This document shows positions 8,724 to 17,237 of a stretch of 40,884 nucleotides of DNA, piece after piece. Position 1 is the stretch's first letter. Each line of letters begins with the position of its first letter. The stretch lies in assembly GCA_030426475.1 (NCBI GenBank), contig JAUHYR010000014.1, positions 1 to 40,884 on the forward strand, given 5' to 3'. The notes beneath the pieces are model-generated. The model ran no database searches. It saw nothing but the letters and a program-made list of their open reading frames with translations, and was not told the origin of the DNA. This stretch comes from Bacteroidia bacterium (lineage in GTDB: Bacteria; Bacteroidota; Bacteroidia; Flavobacteriales_E; Vicingaceae). Position numbers and translations under genes: made by a program.

Positions 8724-9518
8724 TTAAGCGTTTTTTTGGATGAAGAATTCCTTAATTTTTGTACTAAATTCACTGGTTCTTCGGTGAGATACCGGAAGAG
8801 TAATATCGTCAGTTAAACTAACTGAAGGGTTTTCAGAGGTTTTATAACTGTTAATGCAGGTTAAATTAACGATATAAGACTTGTGAATTCTAAAAAAGGA
8901 TTTTGGAAGAATTTCTTCATAAGTTTTGAGTGTTCTTGTATCTAAAAACTTTTCTCTATTTTTAAAATGGATGTTGGTATAGTTTCCTTGTGCCTCTAGA
9001 TAAAGTATTTTATCTAACTCCACTACTTTAATTCCCTTTTGATGAGAGATGACTATTTTTTCAATATTACTTTTATTGTTTATTTGCTTCTGCAACAAGT
9101 CAATAGAATTAGTGTATTCTTTCTGATTTTCTTTAGAACCAAAAATTTGTTCATAGGCTTTACTTGCCTTTTCTACAGCGCTAATTAGTTCGTCAATATC
9201 AACTGGTTTTAATAAATAATGTATGGCCGAAGCATTAAATGCTCTTATGGCAAATTCTTTAAAAGCGGTAACAAATACCACTAAAAAATCTTTTTTTTCT
9301 ATTGACTCTAGTAATTCAAGACCTTCAATTCCTGAAGGCATTCTAATATCTAAGAATACAATGTTTGGATGTAGTGTTGATATTAATTCTTTTGCCTTTT
9401 TAGTATTATCGGCAGTTTCTAAAACGTTTATATTTGGGCAATAATCTGATAAAAGAATCTTAAGGTTTTCTCTGGCAGGTAGTTCGTCATCAACTATAAT
9501 TGCTGTGTATTGCTTCAT
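8724..9518 (-). CDS. LytTR-family response regulator, second copy
   Basis: 264 residues. Receiver at about 1-118 with Asp10/Asp11, phospho-acceptor Asp57 (VFLDIRMP), Thr84 and Lys104 (LLKP). A linker of about 35 residues with some coiled-coil character follows, then LytTR at about 155-258 (ILYLEAQGNYTNIHF, FFRIHKSYIVNL, LPVSHRR). It is clearly a paralogue of the regulator at 7893-8645, but all key residues are intact in both, so neither looks dead. The start codon overlaps the stop of the basic exported protein gene by one base (TAATG), which indicates translational coupling. Confidence 0.93.
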   Translation of the reverse strand: MKQYTAIIVDDELPARENLKILLSDYCPNINVLETADNTKKAKELISTLHPNIVFLDIRMPSGIEGLELLESIEKKDFLVVFVTAFKEFAIRAFNASAIHYLLKPVDIDELISAVEKASKAYEQIFGSKENQKEYTNSIDLLQKQINNKSNIEKIVISHQKGIKVVELDKILYLEAQGNYTNIHFKNREKFLDTRTLKTYEEILPKSFFRIHKSYIVNLTCINSYKTSENPSVSLTDDITLPVSHRRTSEFSTKIKEFFIQKNA

Positions 9519-9796
9519 TATTTTCTTTTCCTTCTAAAAATGCCTTTTTTCTCTCTATGCATTTTTTTAGTCCTTCTTAAGTTTTTTTTCATTCGTTTCC
9601 TAGTTTTTTTATCCTGAATTCTTTGATGTCTTTGAATTCCTTCTTCATGGCCTTTTTTTGCAGCTTCTTCCTTTGCTTTTTCCTGTTTTTCAAGTTGCTT
9701 TTTCCTTTTTTCAGCATTTTGCTGGGAAAAAGTGGGATTCATAAAACTAAATAGAATAATAGGTAAAACCGCTAACAATAATTTCTTTAAGTTCAT
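9518..9796 (-). CDS. Small, very basic exported protein
   Basis: 92 residues: signal peptide (LLLAVLPIILFSFMNPTFSQ), then about 68 residues of which I count 30 Lys/Arg and 9 Asp/Glu. The mature part is expected to be largely helical (EKRKKQLEKQEKAKEE) and ends in GIFRRKRK. I recall similar short Lys/Arg-rich exported proteins in other Bacteroidota, all uncharacterised. The stop overlaps the start of the response regulator gene, so it heads the regulator-kinase operon. A role as a partner, ligand or cell-wall/LPS-binding component of the sensing system is inference. It could also simply bind anionic envelope polymers. Confidence 0.75.
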   Translation of the reverse strand: MNLKKLLLAVLPIILFSFMNPTFSQQNAEKRKKQLEKQEKAKEEAAKKGHEEGIQRHQRIQDKKTRKRMKKNLRRTKKMHREKKGIFRRKRK

Positions 9797-9810
9797 GTTT
9801 CAATTATAAG

Positions 9811-9818
9811 TATTTTTG
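9811..9818 (+). promoter_or_regulatory. Possible -7 element for the Rieske-fold lipoprotein gene
   Basis: TATTTTTG matches TAnnTTTG and ends 17 bp before the ATG at 9836. No TTTG is found 19 bp upstream, so the -33 half is missing. It sits in a 39-bp divergent spacer shared with the basic protein gene. Confidence 0.35.
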
Positions 9819-9835
9819 TAGTGTAAATAAAAATC

Positions 9836-10261
9836 ATGCGTAATTTATTTTTAGGGCATATATTTTTTCTCCTTTTATTTTTCGGTTGTAAAAAGAACAA
9901 TCAGAACCCCAATCCAATTCCCTACGTTCCCGTTAATATTACACTGTATGCTTCTAACCCTGATTTTCAACCTTTAAATGCTATAGGAAATTACATTTAC
10001 ATGAACGGTGGTTCAAGAGGAATAATTGTTTATCGAAAAAGTTTAGAAGAATTTGTTGCATTGGATAGACATTCAACTTATGAATCAGAAAAATCTTGTG
10101 CTATTGTTACCGTAGAAGCAAATAATGTAACTGCCATAGATGATTGTTCGGGTTCAAGATTTTTAATTAGTGATGGTTCAGTAGTTGAGGGACCTGCTGT
10201 TTATCCTTTAGTATCTTACCCAACTTCATTTGACGGAAATGTTTTGAGAATTACAAATTAG
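9836..10261 (+). CDS. Lipoprotein with a degenerate Rieske-like fold
   Basis: 141 residues. Lipoprotein signal peptide with FFGC lipobox. Then PNPIPYVPVNITLYASNP and a beta-rich domain with MNGGSRGIIVYRKS, CSGSRFLISDG and GPAVYPL. These match the pattern of a Bacteroidota lipoprotein family related to Rieske [2Fe-2S] domains. In true Rieske proteins the iron ligands are C-x-H and C-x-x-H. Here the first box (DRHSTYES) has no Cys and the second box reads DDCSGSRF where CPCHGSxF is expected, so both ligand pairs are lost. It should not bind a cluster. Probably a structural or binding lipoprotein on the periplasmic or outer surface. Function unknown. Confidence 0.75.
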   Translation: MRNLFLGHIFFLLLFFGCKKNNQNPNPIPYVPVNITLYASNPDFQPLNAIGNYIYMNGGSRGIIVYRKSLEEFVALDRHSTYESEKSCAIVTVEANNVTAIDDCSGSRFLISDGSVVEGPAVYPLVSYPTSFDGNVLRITN

Positions 10262-10347
10262 AAACAACCTTTTATTGAATAAATCGTCTTTGTCAATAGA
10301 AATCCTATAAATAGCTACTTTTTTCCAAATAAAATTTAATATTTGAT

Positions 10348-10355
10348 TAGCTTTG
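10348..10355 (+). promoter_or_regulatory. Possible -7 element just before the T9SS adhesin gene
   Basis: TAGCTTTG fits TAnnTTTG and ends 6 bp before the ATG at 10362, which would place transcription start at or next to the ATG. No TTTG 19 bp upstream. The same octamer is at 39339-39346 in nearly the same position before another ATG. Confidence 0.35.
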
Positions 10356-10361
10356 ACTTTC

Positions 10362-12731
10362 ATGAATAAATTACTTGTTATTCTTTTTGTTTTGCTTTTA
10401 TCAACTATTGGTAAAGCACAGCTAGTTGTAAACACTCCAACAACGGCAACAAATGCAGTGCAGAATGTTTTGTTGGGACCCGGAGTTACAGCTACGAACA
10501 TCACTTTTGTTGGAACAAATAAACAAATAGGAATTTTTAACGGAACAGCTTCAAATATTGGTTTGGCAAACGGTATCGTTATAGCATCAGGTGATGTTAC
10601 ACTTGCTGTGGGACCAAACAATAATGTTGGACAAGGTTCTTCTGAGGTTTATAATAATGGAGATGTTGATTTAACTTCTATTTCAGGGCAAACTATGCAT
10701 GATGCAGCCGTTTTGGAATTTGACTTTATTCCTACTGGAGATTCCATAGAATTTAGATATGTTTTTGCTTCAGAAGAATATAACGAATATGTATGTTCAA
10801 GTTTTAATGATGCTTTTGGATTTTTCTTAAGTGGTCCAGGAATTACAGGACCATTTTCAAGTCCGGGAGCATTTCCGGGTGGCTCACAAAATATTGCATT
10901 AATTCCGGGAACAACTACATACGTGACAATAAATACTGTTAATAATGGTACTTCCGGAACATTTGGAACTCCTGGAGGATGTCCTTCCGGAGGCTTAGGA
11001 AATTCAATATATTTTGTCGATAATGATAACCCTCCGGGAAACACAGTCCAATTTGATGGTTTTACAGTAGTTTTAACTGCTAAAGCTGCAGTACAGTGTG
11101 GTCAAAACCATCATATTAAGCTTGCTGTGGCTGATGCATTTGATGATGCCTATGATTCAGGAGTTTTTATTGAAGCCGGTAGCTTTAAATCAAATCAGGT
11201 AAAGCTAAATTCCAATATTGATATTTCAAACGGAGATTCGGTTCTTTATGAGGGCTGTGGCGTTGCAAACCTAGTTTTTTCAAAATCAGATACTTTGGGT
11301 ACACAAACAGTTAAATTTTCTATATCCGGAACTGCGACAAACGGAGTAGATTATCCTTTTGTACCGGATAGTATTGTTTTTCAACCGGGACAGGATACTG
11401 CTGTAGTTTCTATTTCAGGTCTTGTTGATGGAACAGCAGAAGGGCTTGAAAAAGTTACTATCATATTTATTCAATTGATTTGTGGAAAGGCGGATACCCA
11501 AATGGTAACATTTTATATAGCCGATTTTGATTCACTCGTTATGATACCAAATGATACTACAATTCTATGTCCTGGAGATTCAGTGCCAATATGGTTTGAT
11601 ATATCCGGACCACCTTATACTATTCAGTGGCAACAGGGGGGGGGGACCGTTGATACCATAGTTGTTAAGCCTTTTGCATCAACATATTATTTAGCTACTA
11701 TCACGGATACTTGCGGTGTATATATAAAAACAGATTCCGTTTTAGTTACAATTCCAAATTATCTTTTAGAGTTAAATATGCCAAATGATACCATAAAGGT
11801 ATGTCCTCAGGAAAACTTCACACTTTTTGCCGATGTTGGTAATTCTTCCTCTCCACCTTTTACTTATTTGTGGAGCAACGCTTCTAATAGTTCAAGCATA
11901 AGTGTATCACCTGCTGCAACTACTAACTATACGGTTACAGTTACTGATTTTTGTGGTAATACCATAACCGATAGTGTTAAAATTACAGTAATCCCTAATA
12001 CACCTATTGATATCATTACATCCAATGATACTGCTGTATGTCTGGACCAACCAATTACATTATCAGTTATAGCAAATGGCGGTGTCTTACCTTACACTTA
12101 TAGTTGGAGTAATGGTGGAAGCTCTAACTCTATAACGGTTAATCCTAAAAAGAGTGAAAAATATACGGTTACCGTCACTGATTTGTGTGGGTTTTATAAT
12201 TCGGAGACTATTAATGTTTCTATCTCAACTATTACATCTGACTTTTCATTTGAATACTTGGGTGGATTTTTAGTGCAATTTTATGATGAATCTAAAAGTG
12301 GTGCAGTTAAATGGAATTGGAATTTCAATAATGAAGGGACTAGTATATTAAAGGATCCAAAGTTTGAGTTTATAAATTATTCAGATAAATATGTTACTTT
12401 ATTAGTAGAAAATGCTTACGGATGTGTTGACAGCGTTACAAAATTAATAGTGCCCCCAATGGGTGTTTATTTACCTAATACCTTTACTCCTGGCAGAGAT
12501 TTAATTAATGATAAGTTTTATATAACAGGTTATGGTATTAAAGAGCTAACCTATTCAATTTTTGATAGATGGGGAGAGCTTATTTTTGAGGCGGAGGATA
12601 TAAGTATTGGATGGGATGGTACCTATAAAGGGGAAAAATGCCAAGCCGGTGTTTATGTTTGTAAAGTTTGGGCAAAAGGATATAATAATGAGTATTACGA
12701 AAAACTTCATAAAGTAACAATTCTAAAATAA
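10362..12731 (+). CDS. T9SS type B surface protein with choice-of-anchor L domain
   Basis: 789 residues from the ATG at 10362 (an upstream in-frame TTG at 10353 would precede the signal peptide, so I reject it). Signal peptide at 1-20 (LLVILFVLLLSTIGKAQ). Choice-of-anchor L domain at about 21-270 (GLANGIVIASGDV, LEFDFIPTGDSIEFRYVFAS, EEYNEYVCSSFNDAFGFFLS). Calx-beta-like segment near 290-390 (SGTATNGVDYPFVPDSIVF). Three Ig/SprB-like modules (PYTYSWSNGGSS, KYTVTVTDLCG), a PKD-like part, and from about 700 a gliding-motility-type C-terminal domain (YLPNTFTPGRDLINDKF, IFDRWGELIFE), the type B sorting signal. It should be exported by T9SS and anchored or released at the cell surface, probably as an adhesin. 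The coding sequence contains a G10 tract at codons 425-428. Confidence 0.88.
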   Translation: MNKLLVILFVLLLSTIGKAQLVVNTPTTATNAVQNVLLGPGVTATNITFVGTNKQIGIFNGTASNIGLANGIVIASGDVTLAVGPNNNVGQGSSEVYNNGDVDLTSISGQTMHDAAVLEFDFIPTGDSIEFRYVFASEEYNEYVCSSFNDAFGFFLSGPGITGPFSSPGAFPGGSQNIALIPGTTTYVTINTVNNGTSGTFGTPGGCPSGGLGNSIYFVDNDNPPGNTVQFDGFTVVLTAKAAVQCGQNHHIKLAVADAFDDAYDSGVFIEAGSFKSNQVKLNSNIDISNGDSVLYEGCGVANLVFSKSDTLGTQTVKFSISGTATNGVDYPFVPDSIVFQPGQDTAVVSISGLVDGTAEGLEKVTIIFIQLICGKADTQMVTFYIADFDSLVMIPNDTTILCPGDSVPIWFDISGPPYTIQWQQGGGTVDTIVVKPFASTYYLATITDTCGVYIKTDSVLVTIPNYLLELNMPNDTIKVCPQENFTLFADVGNSSSPPFTYLWSNASNSSSISVSPAATTNYTVTVTDFCGNTITDSVKITVIPNTPIDIITSNDTAVCLDQPITLSVIANGGVLPYTYSWSNGGSSNSITVNPKKSEKYTVTVTDLCGFYNSETINVSISTITSDFSFEYLGGFLVQFYDESKSGAVKWNWNFNNEGTSILKDPKFEFINYSDKYVTLLVENAYGCVDSVTKLIVPPMGVYLPNTFTPGRDLINDKFYITGYGIKELTYSIFDRWGELIFEAEDISIGWDGTYKGEKCQAGVYVCKVWAKGYNNEYYEKLHKVTILK
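11636..11645 (+). repeat. G10 homopolymer inside the T9SS adhesin gene
   Basis: Ten consecutive G, read as the third base of a CAG codon plus three GGG codons. It is the longest G or C run I found in this AT-rich window. With nine G the frame ends at TAG after about eight codons; with eleven G it ends at TGA after about six. Either change would cut the protein near residue 430, removing the Ig-like modules and the type B sorting domain. It may mediate phase variation by slippage, but an assembly error in the run length cannot be excluded. Confidence 0.8.
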
Positions 12732-12805
12732 GCTTCATTATTTTCTTTTATTATTTCTTATAACAATCATGCTGTTATCCTCAAGAATATTCTTATTTTT
12801 GGAGA

Positions 12806-13873
12806 ATGGAATTTACTGCTGCACAAATAGCAGATGTAGTCAAAGGTGAAGTTGTAGGCGATTCTAATGCCATCATAAATGATGTATGTAAAATAGAAGA
12901 AGGCAAACCTAATGCCATTACCTTTATGGCTAATCAGAAGTATGAAGAATATTTATACAACACATCAGCCTCAGTAGTTATTGTAAACAAAGATTTTAAC
13001 CCTGAAAAAGAACTTAGTCCTTCTCTTACATTAATTAAAGTGGAAAATGCTTACATGGCACTTTCTCAGTTGTTGCAAGCATATGATAATCAGACTAAGA
13101 AAGAACCGGGAATTGAAAAATTAGCATATATACATGAGTCTGCTAAAATTGGTGTAGGAGCCTATATTGCAAGTCATGTTTATATAGACAAATCTGCAAT
13201 AATTGGTGAGAATGTTACTATATTTTCCGGAGCTTATATTGGTGAAGGAGTTGAAGTAGGTAGTAATACTACTATACAATCTGGAGTTAGAATTTATAGA
13301 AATTGTAAGATTGGAAAAAATTGTATTATTCATGCTAATTCAGTGATTGGTGCAGATGGTTTTGGTTTTACTCCAAACTCAGAAAATAACTATCAAAAAG
13401 TACCTCAAATTGGAAATGTAATTGTTGAAGATAACGTAGAAATCGGAGCTTTAACTTCTGTAGATAGAGCAACGATGGGTTCTACAATAATTAGAAAAGG
13501 AGTAAAGCTTGACAATCTAATTCAAATAGCACATAATGTAGAAATTGGGGAAAATACAGTAATTGCAGCTCAAACCGGGATTGCGGGTTCAACAAAAGTT
13601 GGAAAAGACTGTATGATTGGAGGTCAAGTGGGCATAGTCGGACATTTAAAAATAGGTGACAGAGTTAAAATAGCGGCACAATCAGGCGTAGGTTCAAACG
13701 TTCTTGATGATGAAATAGTACAAGGCTCTCCTGCTTTTGGCATAGGAGACTATAAGCGTTCATACGTTGGGTTCAGAAAACTTCCTCAATTGATGGAAAG
13801 AATAGATGAGCTAGAAAAAGAAATACAATTATTAAAACAACTTTCAAGCAATGGGGAAACAGAAAACCATTAA
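12806..13873 (+). CDS. lpxD: UDP-3-O-acylglucosamine N-acyltransferase
   Basis: 355 residues, usual length for LpxD. It adds the N-linked hydroxyacyl chain from ACP to UDP-3-O-acyl-glucosamine in lipid A synthesis, in the cytoplasm. The N-terminal uridine-binding domain is at about 1-100. Left-handed beta-helix hexapeptide repeats follow ([20 protein letters not shown]). The catalytic His is expected at 243 in [13 protein letters not shown], and a C-terminal helix is seen ([18 protein letters not shown]). It opens the lipid A operon, and its end overlaps lpxC/fabZ by 23 bp. A TATTTTTG octamer at 12794-12801 lies too close to the ATG to be a normal -7 element. Confidence 0.96.
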   Translation: MEFTAAQIADVVKGEVVGDSNAIINDVCKIEEGKPNAITFMANQKYEEYLYNTSASVVIVNKDFNPEKELSPSLTLIKVENAYMALSQLLQAYDNQTKKEPGIEKLAYIHESAKIGVGAYIASHVYIDKSAIIGENVTIFSGAYIGEGVEVGSNTTIQSGVRIYRNCKIGKNCIIHANSVIGADGFGFTPNSENNYQKVPQIGNVIVEDNVEIGALTSVDRATMGSTIIRKGVKLDNLIQIAHNVEIGENTVIAAQTGIAGSTKVGKDCMIGGQVGIVGHLKIGDRVKIAAQSGVGSNVLDDEIVQGSPAFGIGDYKRSYVGFRKLPQLMERIDELEKEIQLLKQLSSNGETENH

Positions 13874-15272
13874 GCAGGAAATAAGAGTAGAAGGTGTGGG
13901 GCTCCATACCGGGAAAAAATGCTCAGTAACTATTAAACCTGCACCTGAAAACCATGGGTATAAATTTAAAAGGATTGATTTAGAAAATCATCCAATTATT
14001 CATGCAGATGTGGATAACGTAGTAGATACCAGAAGGGGTACAACTATAGAAGAAAAAGGAGTTAGAGTTCATACAACTGAACATGTTTTAGCGGCTTTGT
14101 ACGGAATGGAAGTTGACAATGCGTTAATAGAAATTGATGGAGAAGAGGTTCCTATTTTGGATGGTAGTGCTTGGCCATTTGTTCAGGAAATAGATAGAGT
14201 GGGCTTGCAAGCGCAAAAGGCAGACAGAGATTATTTTGAACTTACTGAAAATTTAACCTATGAGTGTGAAGAAGGAAAAATCGAAATGTTGGCTGTTCCT
14301 CAGGAAACCTTTAGGTTAACAGTAATGGTAGATTATGAATCACCTGTATTAGGAACTCAGCATGCTGCTATGTACTCACCTGCGGAGTTTAAAGATGAAA
14401 TAGCCTCTTGCAGAACATTTGTTTTTTTAAGAGAAATTGAAGAGTTAGCAAAAAACAACCTTATAAAAGGAGGAGACATTGATAATGCTATTGTTTTGGT
14501 TGATCAAGAAATTAGTCAGGAAAAAATAAATGAAATATGTGATTTGTTAGATAAGCCTCATTACAAAGTAGAAGGGATGGGAGCCTTAAACAACACCAAA
14601 CTTCGTTTTCAAAATGAACCTGCACGCCATAAACTATTAGATATTGTAGGTGATTTAGCCTTAATTGGAAAACCCATTAAAGCACATATTTTGGCAGGCA
14701 GACCCGGACATAAGGGAAATGTAGAATTTGCAAAAAAAATAAAGCAGGTAATAAAATCTGAAAAATCAAAAACACCAATATTTGATACCAATAAGCCATC
14801 TCTTTATACAATGGAAGAGATTAAAAAGCTATTGCCACATAGATATCCATTTTTATTAATTGATAAGGTTTTGGATGTTCAAGAAAACTTTGTGGTAGGA
14901 GCTAAAAATGTAACTTTTAATGAAGAGTTTTTTCAAGGTCATTTTCCTACAGAGCCGGTTATGCCGGGAGTTTTAATTGTAGAGGCTATGGCTCAAACCG
15001 GTGGAATTTTGGTGCTAAGCCAAGTTCCTGATCCTGAAAACTACATGACTTATTTTATGAAAATAGATAAAGTAAAGTTCAAACAAAAAGTAGTTCCTGG
15101 TGATACTTTAGTTTTTAAATTGGAACTAATTACTCCAATAAGAAGAGGTATATGTCACATGAAGGCAACTGCTTATGTTGGAGATAAGGTAGTTACTGAG
15201 GGAGAATTAATGGCACAAATCGTAAAACAACCAAAGAATGAATCAACACAAGTTGTCGAACATACATCCTAA
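13851..15272 (+). CDS. lpxC/fabZ: Bifunctional UDP-3-O-acyl-GlcNAc deacetylase / 3-hydroxyacyl-ACP dehydratase
   Basis: 473 residues, a fusion typical of Bacteroidota. The LpxC part is at about 1-305: zinc ligands His78 ([12 protein letters not shown]), His260 and Asp264 ([11 protein letters not shown]), general base His287 (GRPGHKGN). It removes the acetyl group in the committed step of lipid A synthesis. The FabZ part is at about 318-460: catalytic His364 and Glu378 ([19 protein letters not shown]). It dehydrates 3-hydroxyacyl-ACP in fatty acid synthesis. Both active sites are complete. Fusing the two enzymes that compete for the hydroxyacyl-ACP pool presumably helps balance lipid A against phospholipid (inference). 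It overlaps lpxD upstream by 23 bp and lpxA downstream by 35 bp. Confidence 0.97.
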   Translation: MGKQKTIKQEIRVEGVGLHTGKKCSVTIKPAPENHGYKFKRIDLENHPIIHADVDNVVDTRRGTTIEEKGVRVHTTEHVLAALYGMEVDNALIEIDGEEVPILDGSAWPFVQEIDRVGLQAQKADRDYFELTENLTYECEEGKIEMLAVPQETFRLTVMVDYESPVLGTQHAAMYSPAEFKDEIASCRTFVFLREIEELAKNNLIKGGDIDNAIVLVDQEISQEKINEICDLLDKPHYKVEGMGALNNTKLRFQNEPARHKLLDIVGDLALIGKPIKAHILAGRPGHKGNVEFAKKIKQVIKSEKSKTPIFDTNKPSLYTMEEIKKLLPHRYPFLLIDKVLDVQENFVVGAKNVTFNEEFFQGHFPTEPVMPGVLIVEAMAQTGGILVLSQVPDPENYMTYFMKIDKVKFKQKVVPGDTLVFKLELITPIRRGICHMKATAYVGDKVVTEGELMAQIVKQPKNESTQVVEHTS

Positions 15273-16047
15273 GGCAAAAATTGCTGAGAATGTAACTATT
15301 GATGCTTTTGCAACAATAGGAGAAGATGTAGAAATTGGAGAAGGAACATGGATTGGTCCAAATGCTTGTGTAATGGATGGTGCAAGATTGGGAAAAAATT
15401 GTAGGATTTTTCCAGGAGCTGTTATTTCTGCAATTCCACAAGACTTAAAATTTCAAGGAGAATACTCAACTGTTGAAGTGGGAGATAATACCTCAATAAG
15501 AGAATTTTGTACTATTCACAAAGGAACTATAGATAAAAAGAGGACCGTAATTGGTAAAAATTGCTTACTAATGGCTTATGTGCATGTTGCGCATGATTGC
15601 ATTTTAGGAGATAATGTAATTCTTGCAAACAGTGTTCAAATAGCCGGTCATGTGACTATTGACGATTTTGCAATTTTAGAAGGCTTGTCTGCCGTACAAC
15701 AGTTTATTCATATTGGTGCTCATGCTTTTGTCGCAGGATATACACCGGTAAGAAAAAATGTTCCACCTTACGTTAAAGCAGCAAGAGACCCAATTAGTTA
15801 TGTGGGCGTAAATTCTGTTGGCCTTAGAAGAAGAGGTTTCGACCATGACTTGGTTTTACAAATAGAGGATATATACAGAACACTTTATTTAAAAGGGTAT
15901 AATGTATCTAATGCGGTAGAAATTATTGAAAAGGAAGCTCCTTCATCAAAAGAAAAAGACTACATCTTACAATTTATAAAAAACTCCGACAAAGGAATTA
16001 TCAGGGGGCCATTAATGTCTGATAAAAAACTTGATATCGCTCAGTAA
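15238..16047 (+). CDS. lpxA: UDP-N-acetylglucosamine O-acyltransferase
   Basis: 269 residues, normal length. First step of lipid A synthesis: transfer of 3-hydroxyacyl from ACP to UDP-GlcNAc. Hexapeptide repeats run along the N-terminal two thirds (AENVTIDAFATIGEDVEIG). The catalytic motif AYVHVAHDC has the expected base at His119 with His116 beside it. The C-terminal helical domain has GLRRRGFDHD. The ATG at 15238 lies inside the end of lpxC/fabZ, and the 3' end overlaps the ABC ATPase gene by 17 bp, so the operon is translationally coupled. Confidence 0.97.
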   Translation: MNQHKLSNIHPKAKIAENVTIDAFATIGEDVEIGEGTWIGPNACVMDGARLGKNCRIFPGAVISAIPQDLKFQGEYSTVEVGDNTSIREFCTIHKGTIDKKRTVIGKNCLLMAYVHVAHDCILGDNVILANSVQIAGHVTIDDFAILEGLSAVQQFIHIGAHAFVAGYTPVRKNVPPYVKAARDPISYVGVNSVGLRRRGFDHDLVLQIEDIYRTLYLKGYNVSNAVEIIEKEAPSSKEKDYILQFIKNSDKGIIRGPLMSDKKLDIAQ

Positions 16048-16636
16048 CATAGGTAAATCTTACCAAGGTAAATGGATATTTAAATCCGTTAATTTTGAAT
16101 TTAAATTTCCTGGGGTATATGCTATTACAGGAAGAAATGGTGCGGGTAAATCATCCCTTTTAAAAATCATTTCAGGATTAGGGCTTCAAAATCAAGGTGA
16201 GGTTTTATATAATGAAGTTTCAAAAGATTCTTTAAGTGAATATATTTCGGTTGCTTCGCCTTACTTGGAACTAATACAAGATTTTACGGTTTCAGAAATT
16301 TTTGAATTTCATTTTAAATTCAAAAAGCAAGTTAACTCAGTCACTATAAAAGAGATATTAAAAGAAATTGGTTTAAATGAACATGTCCACAAATACTTCA
16401 AGAACCTTTCTTCAGGGATGAAGCAAAAGTTAAAATTGGCAATGGCATTTTATTCTGACACAAAAATTCTTTTATTAGATGAGCCTTGCTCAAACTTAGA
16501 TGCTGAAACTATTCAATGGTATCAGTCAAAAATAGAGGAGTTTAAAGATAGCCGATTAATTATTATATGTTCGAATAACAAACAAGATGAACTGATAGCT
16601 ATTCAAGGCTTATTGAATATCCATGATTTCAAATAA
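16031..16636 (+). CDS. Orphan ABC-type ATPase lacking Q-loop Gln and H-loop His
   Basis: 201 residues, a single nucleotide-binding domain. Starts at TTG inside the 3' end of lpxA; the resulting MISLSNIGKSYQ start fits the family. Walker A GRNGAGKSS at 34-42, signature LSSGM at 126-130, Walker B ILLLDEP at 146-152 and D-loop SNLDAE. Where the Q-loop Gln is expected the sequence is SVASPYLEL, and where the switch His is expected it is IIICSNNKQDE, so both sensing residues are replaced. No permease is encoded nearby. I recall similar ATPases beside lpxA/efp in other Bacteroidota. It may pair with a distant membrane subunit or act in a non-transport role in envelope assembly (inference). Confidence 0.88.
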   Translation: MISLSNIGKSYQGKWIFKSVNFEFKFPGVYAITGRNGAGKSSLLKIISGLGLQNQGEVLYNEVSKDSLSEYISVASPYLELIQDFTVSEIFEFHFKFKKQVNSVTIKEILKEIGLNEHVHKYFKNLSSGMKQKLKLAMAFYSDTKILLLDEPCSNLDAETIQWYQSKIEEFKDSRLIIICSNNKQDELIAIQGLLNIHDFK

Positions 16637-16668
16637 ATAACTACTTTCGTATTCATAAAAACTAAACA

Positions 16669-17235
16669 ATGGCAACAACAGCAGATATTAGAAATGGTTT
16701 GTGTATTAATTTTAATGGCAAACAAGTTCAAGTCGTAGAATTTCAGCATGTTAAACCAGGTAAAGGTGCTGCATTCGTACGAACCAAACTAAAAGATTTA
16801 AAAACCGGAAGGATTTTAGAAAACACCTTTAATTCAGGGGTGAAGATTGATATCATTAGAATTGAAAATAGAGAGTATCAATTTCTATATAAAGAAGGAA
16901 CTATTTACCATTTAATGCACACTGATACCTTTGAACAAACATTTGTAGAAGAGCATTTAATTAATTCACCACAATTCTTAAAAGAAGGAGATATTGTTGA
17001 GGTGCTTTTTAACGCAGACTTGGGAGAAATGCTAAGTGTTGAATTAAAGCCATACACTATTTTAGAAATTACTTATACTGAACCTGGAATAAAAGGAGAT
17101 ACGGCAACAAATACCCTTAAAGCAGCCACTGTTGAAACGGGCGCAGAAATCAGAGTACCGCTTTTTATTAATAATGGCGATAAGGTTAAGATTGATACCA
17201 GAACCGGAGATTACTCAGAAAGAGTAAAAGCGTAA
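16669..17235 (+). CDS. efp: Translation elongation factor P
   Basis: 188 residues, normal for EF-P. Three beta-barrel domains. The KOW-like N-terminal domain carries the tip loop HVKPGKGAAF, with Lys32 as the residue that is modified in many bacteria. The central and C-terminal OB domains are present (EGDIVEVLF; GDKVKIDTRTGDYSERV signature). It relieves ribosome stalling at proline stretches. It lies 32 bp after the ABC ATPase gene and 2 bp before the second lpxD-like gene. This lpx-efp-lpxD-like order is common in Bacteroidota. TACTTTCG at 16642-16649 is only a partial promoter match. Confidence 0.97.
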   Translation: MATTADIRNGLCINFNGKQVQVVEFQHVKPGKGAAFVRTKLKDLKTGRILENTFNSGVKIDIIRIENREYQFLYKEGTIYHLMHTDTFEQTFVEEHLINSPQFLKEGDIVEVLFNADLGEMLSVELKPYTILEITYTEPGIKGDTATNTLKAATVETGAEIRVPLFINNGDKVKIDTRTGDYSERVKA

Positions 17236-17237
17236 GT

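Noticed and set aside
12794-12801. TATTTTTG before lpxD as a normal promoter -7 element
   Set aside because: It ends 4 bp before the ATG and has no TTTG 19 bp upstream, so transcription would start inside the gene.
13100-13750. Possible tandem DNA repeats in the lpx genes
   Set aside because: The periodicity comes from hexapeptide repeats at the protein level, not from repeated DNA.
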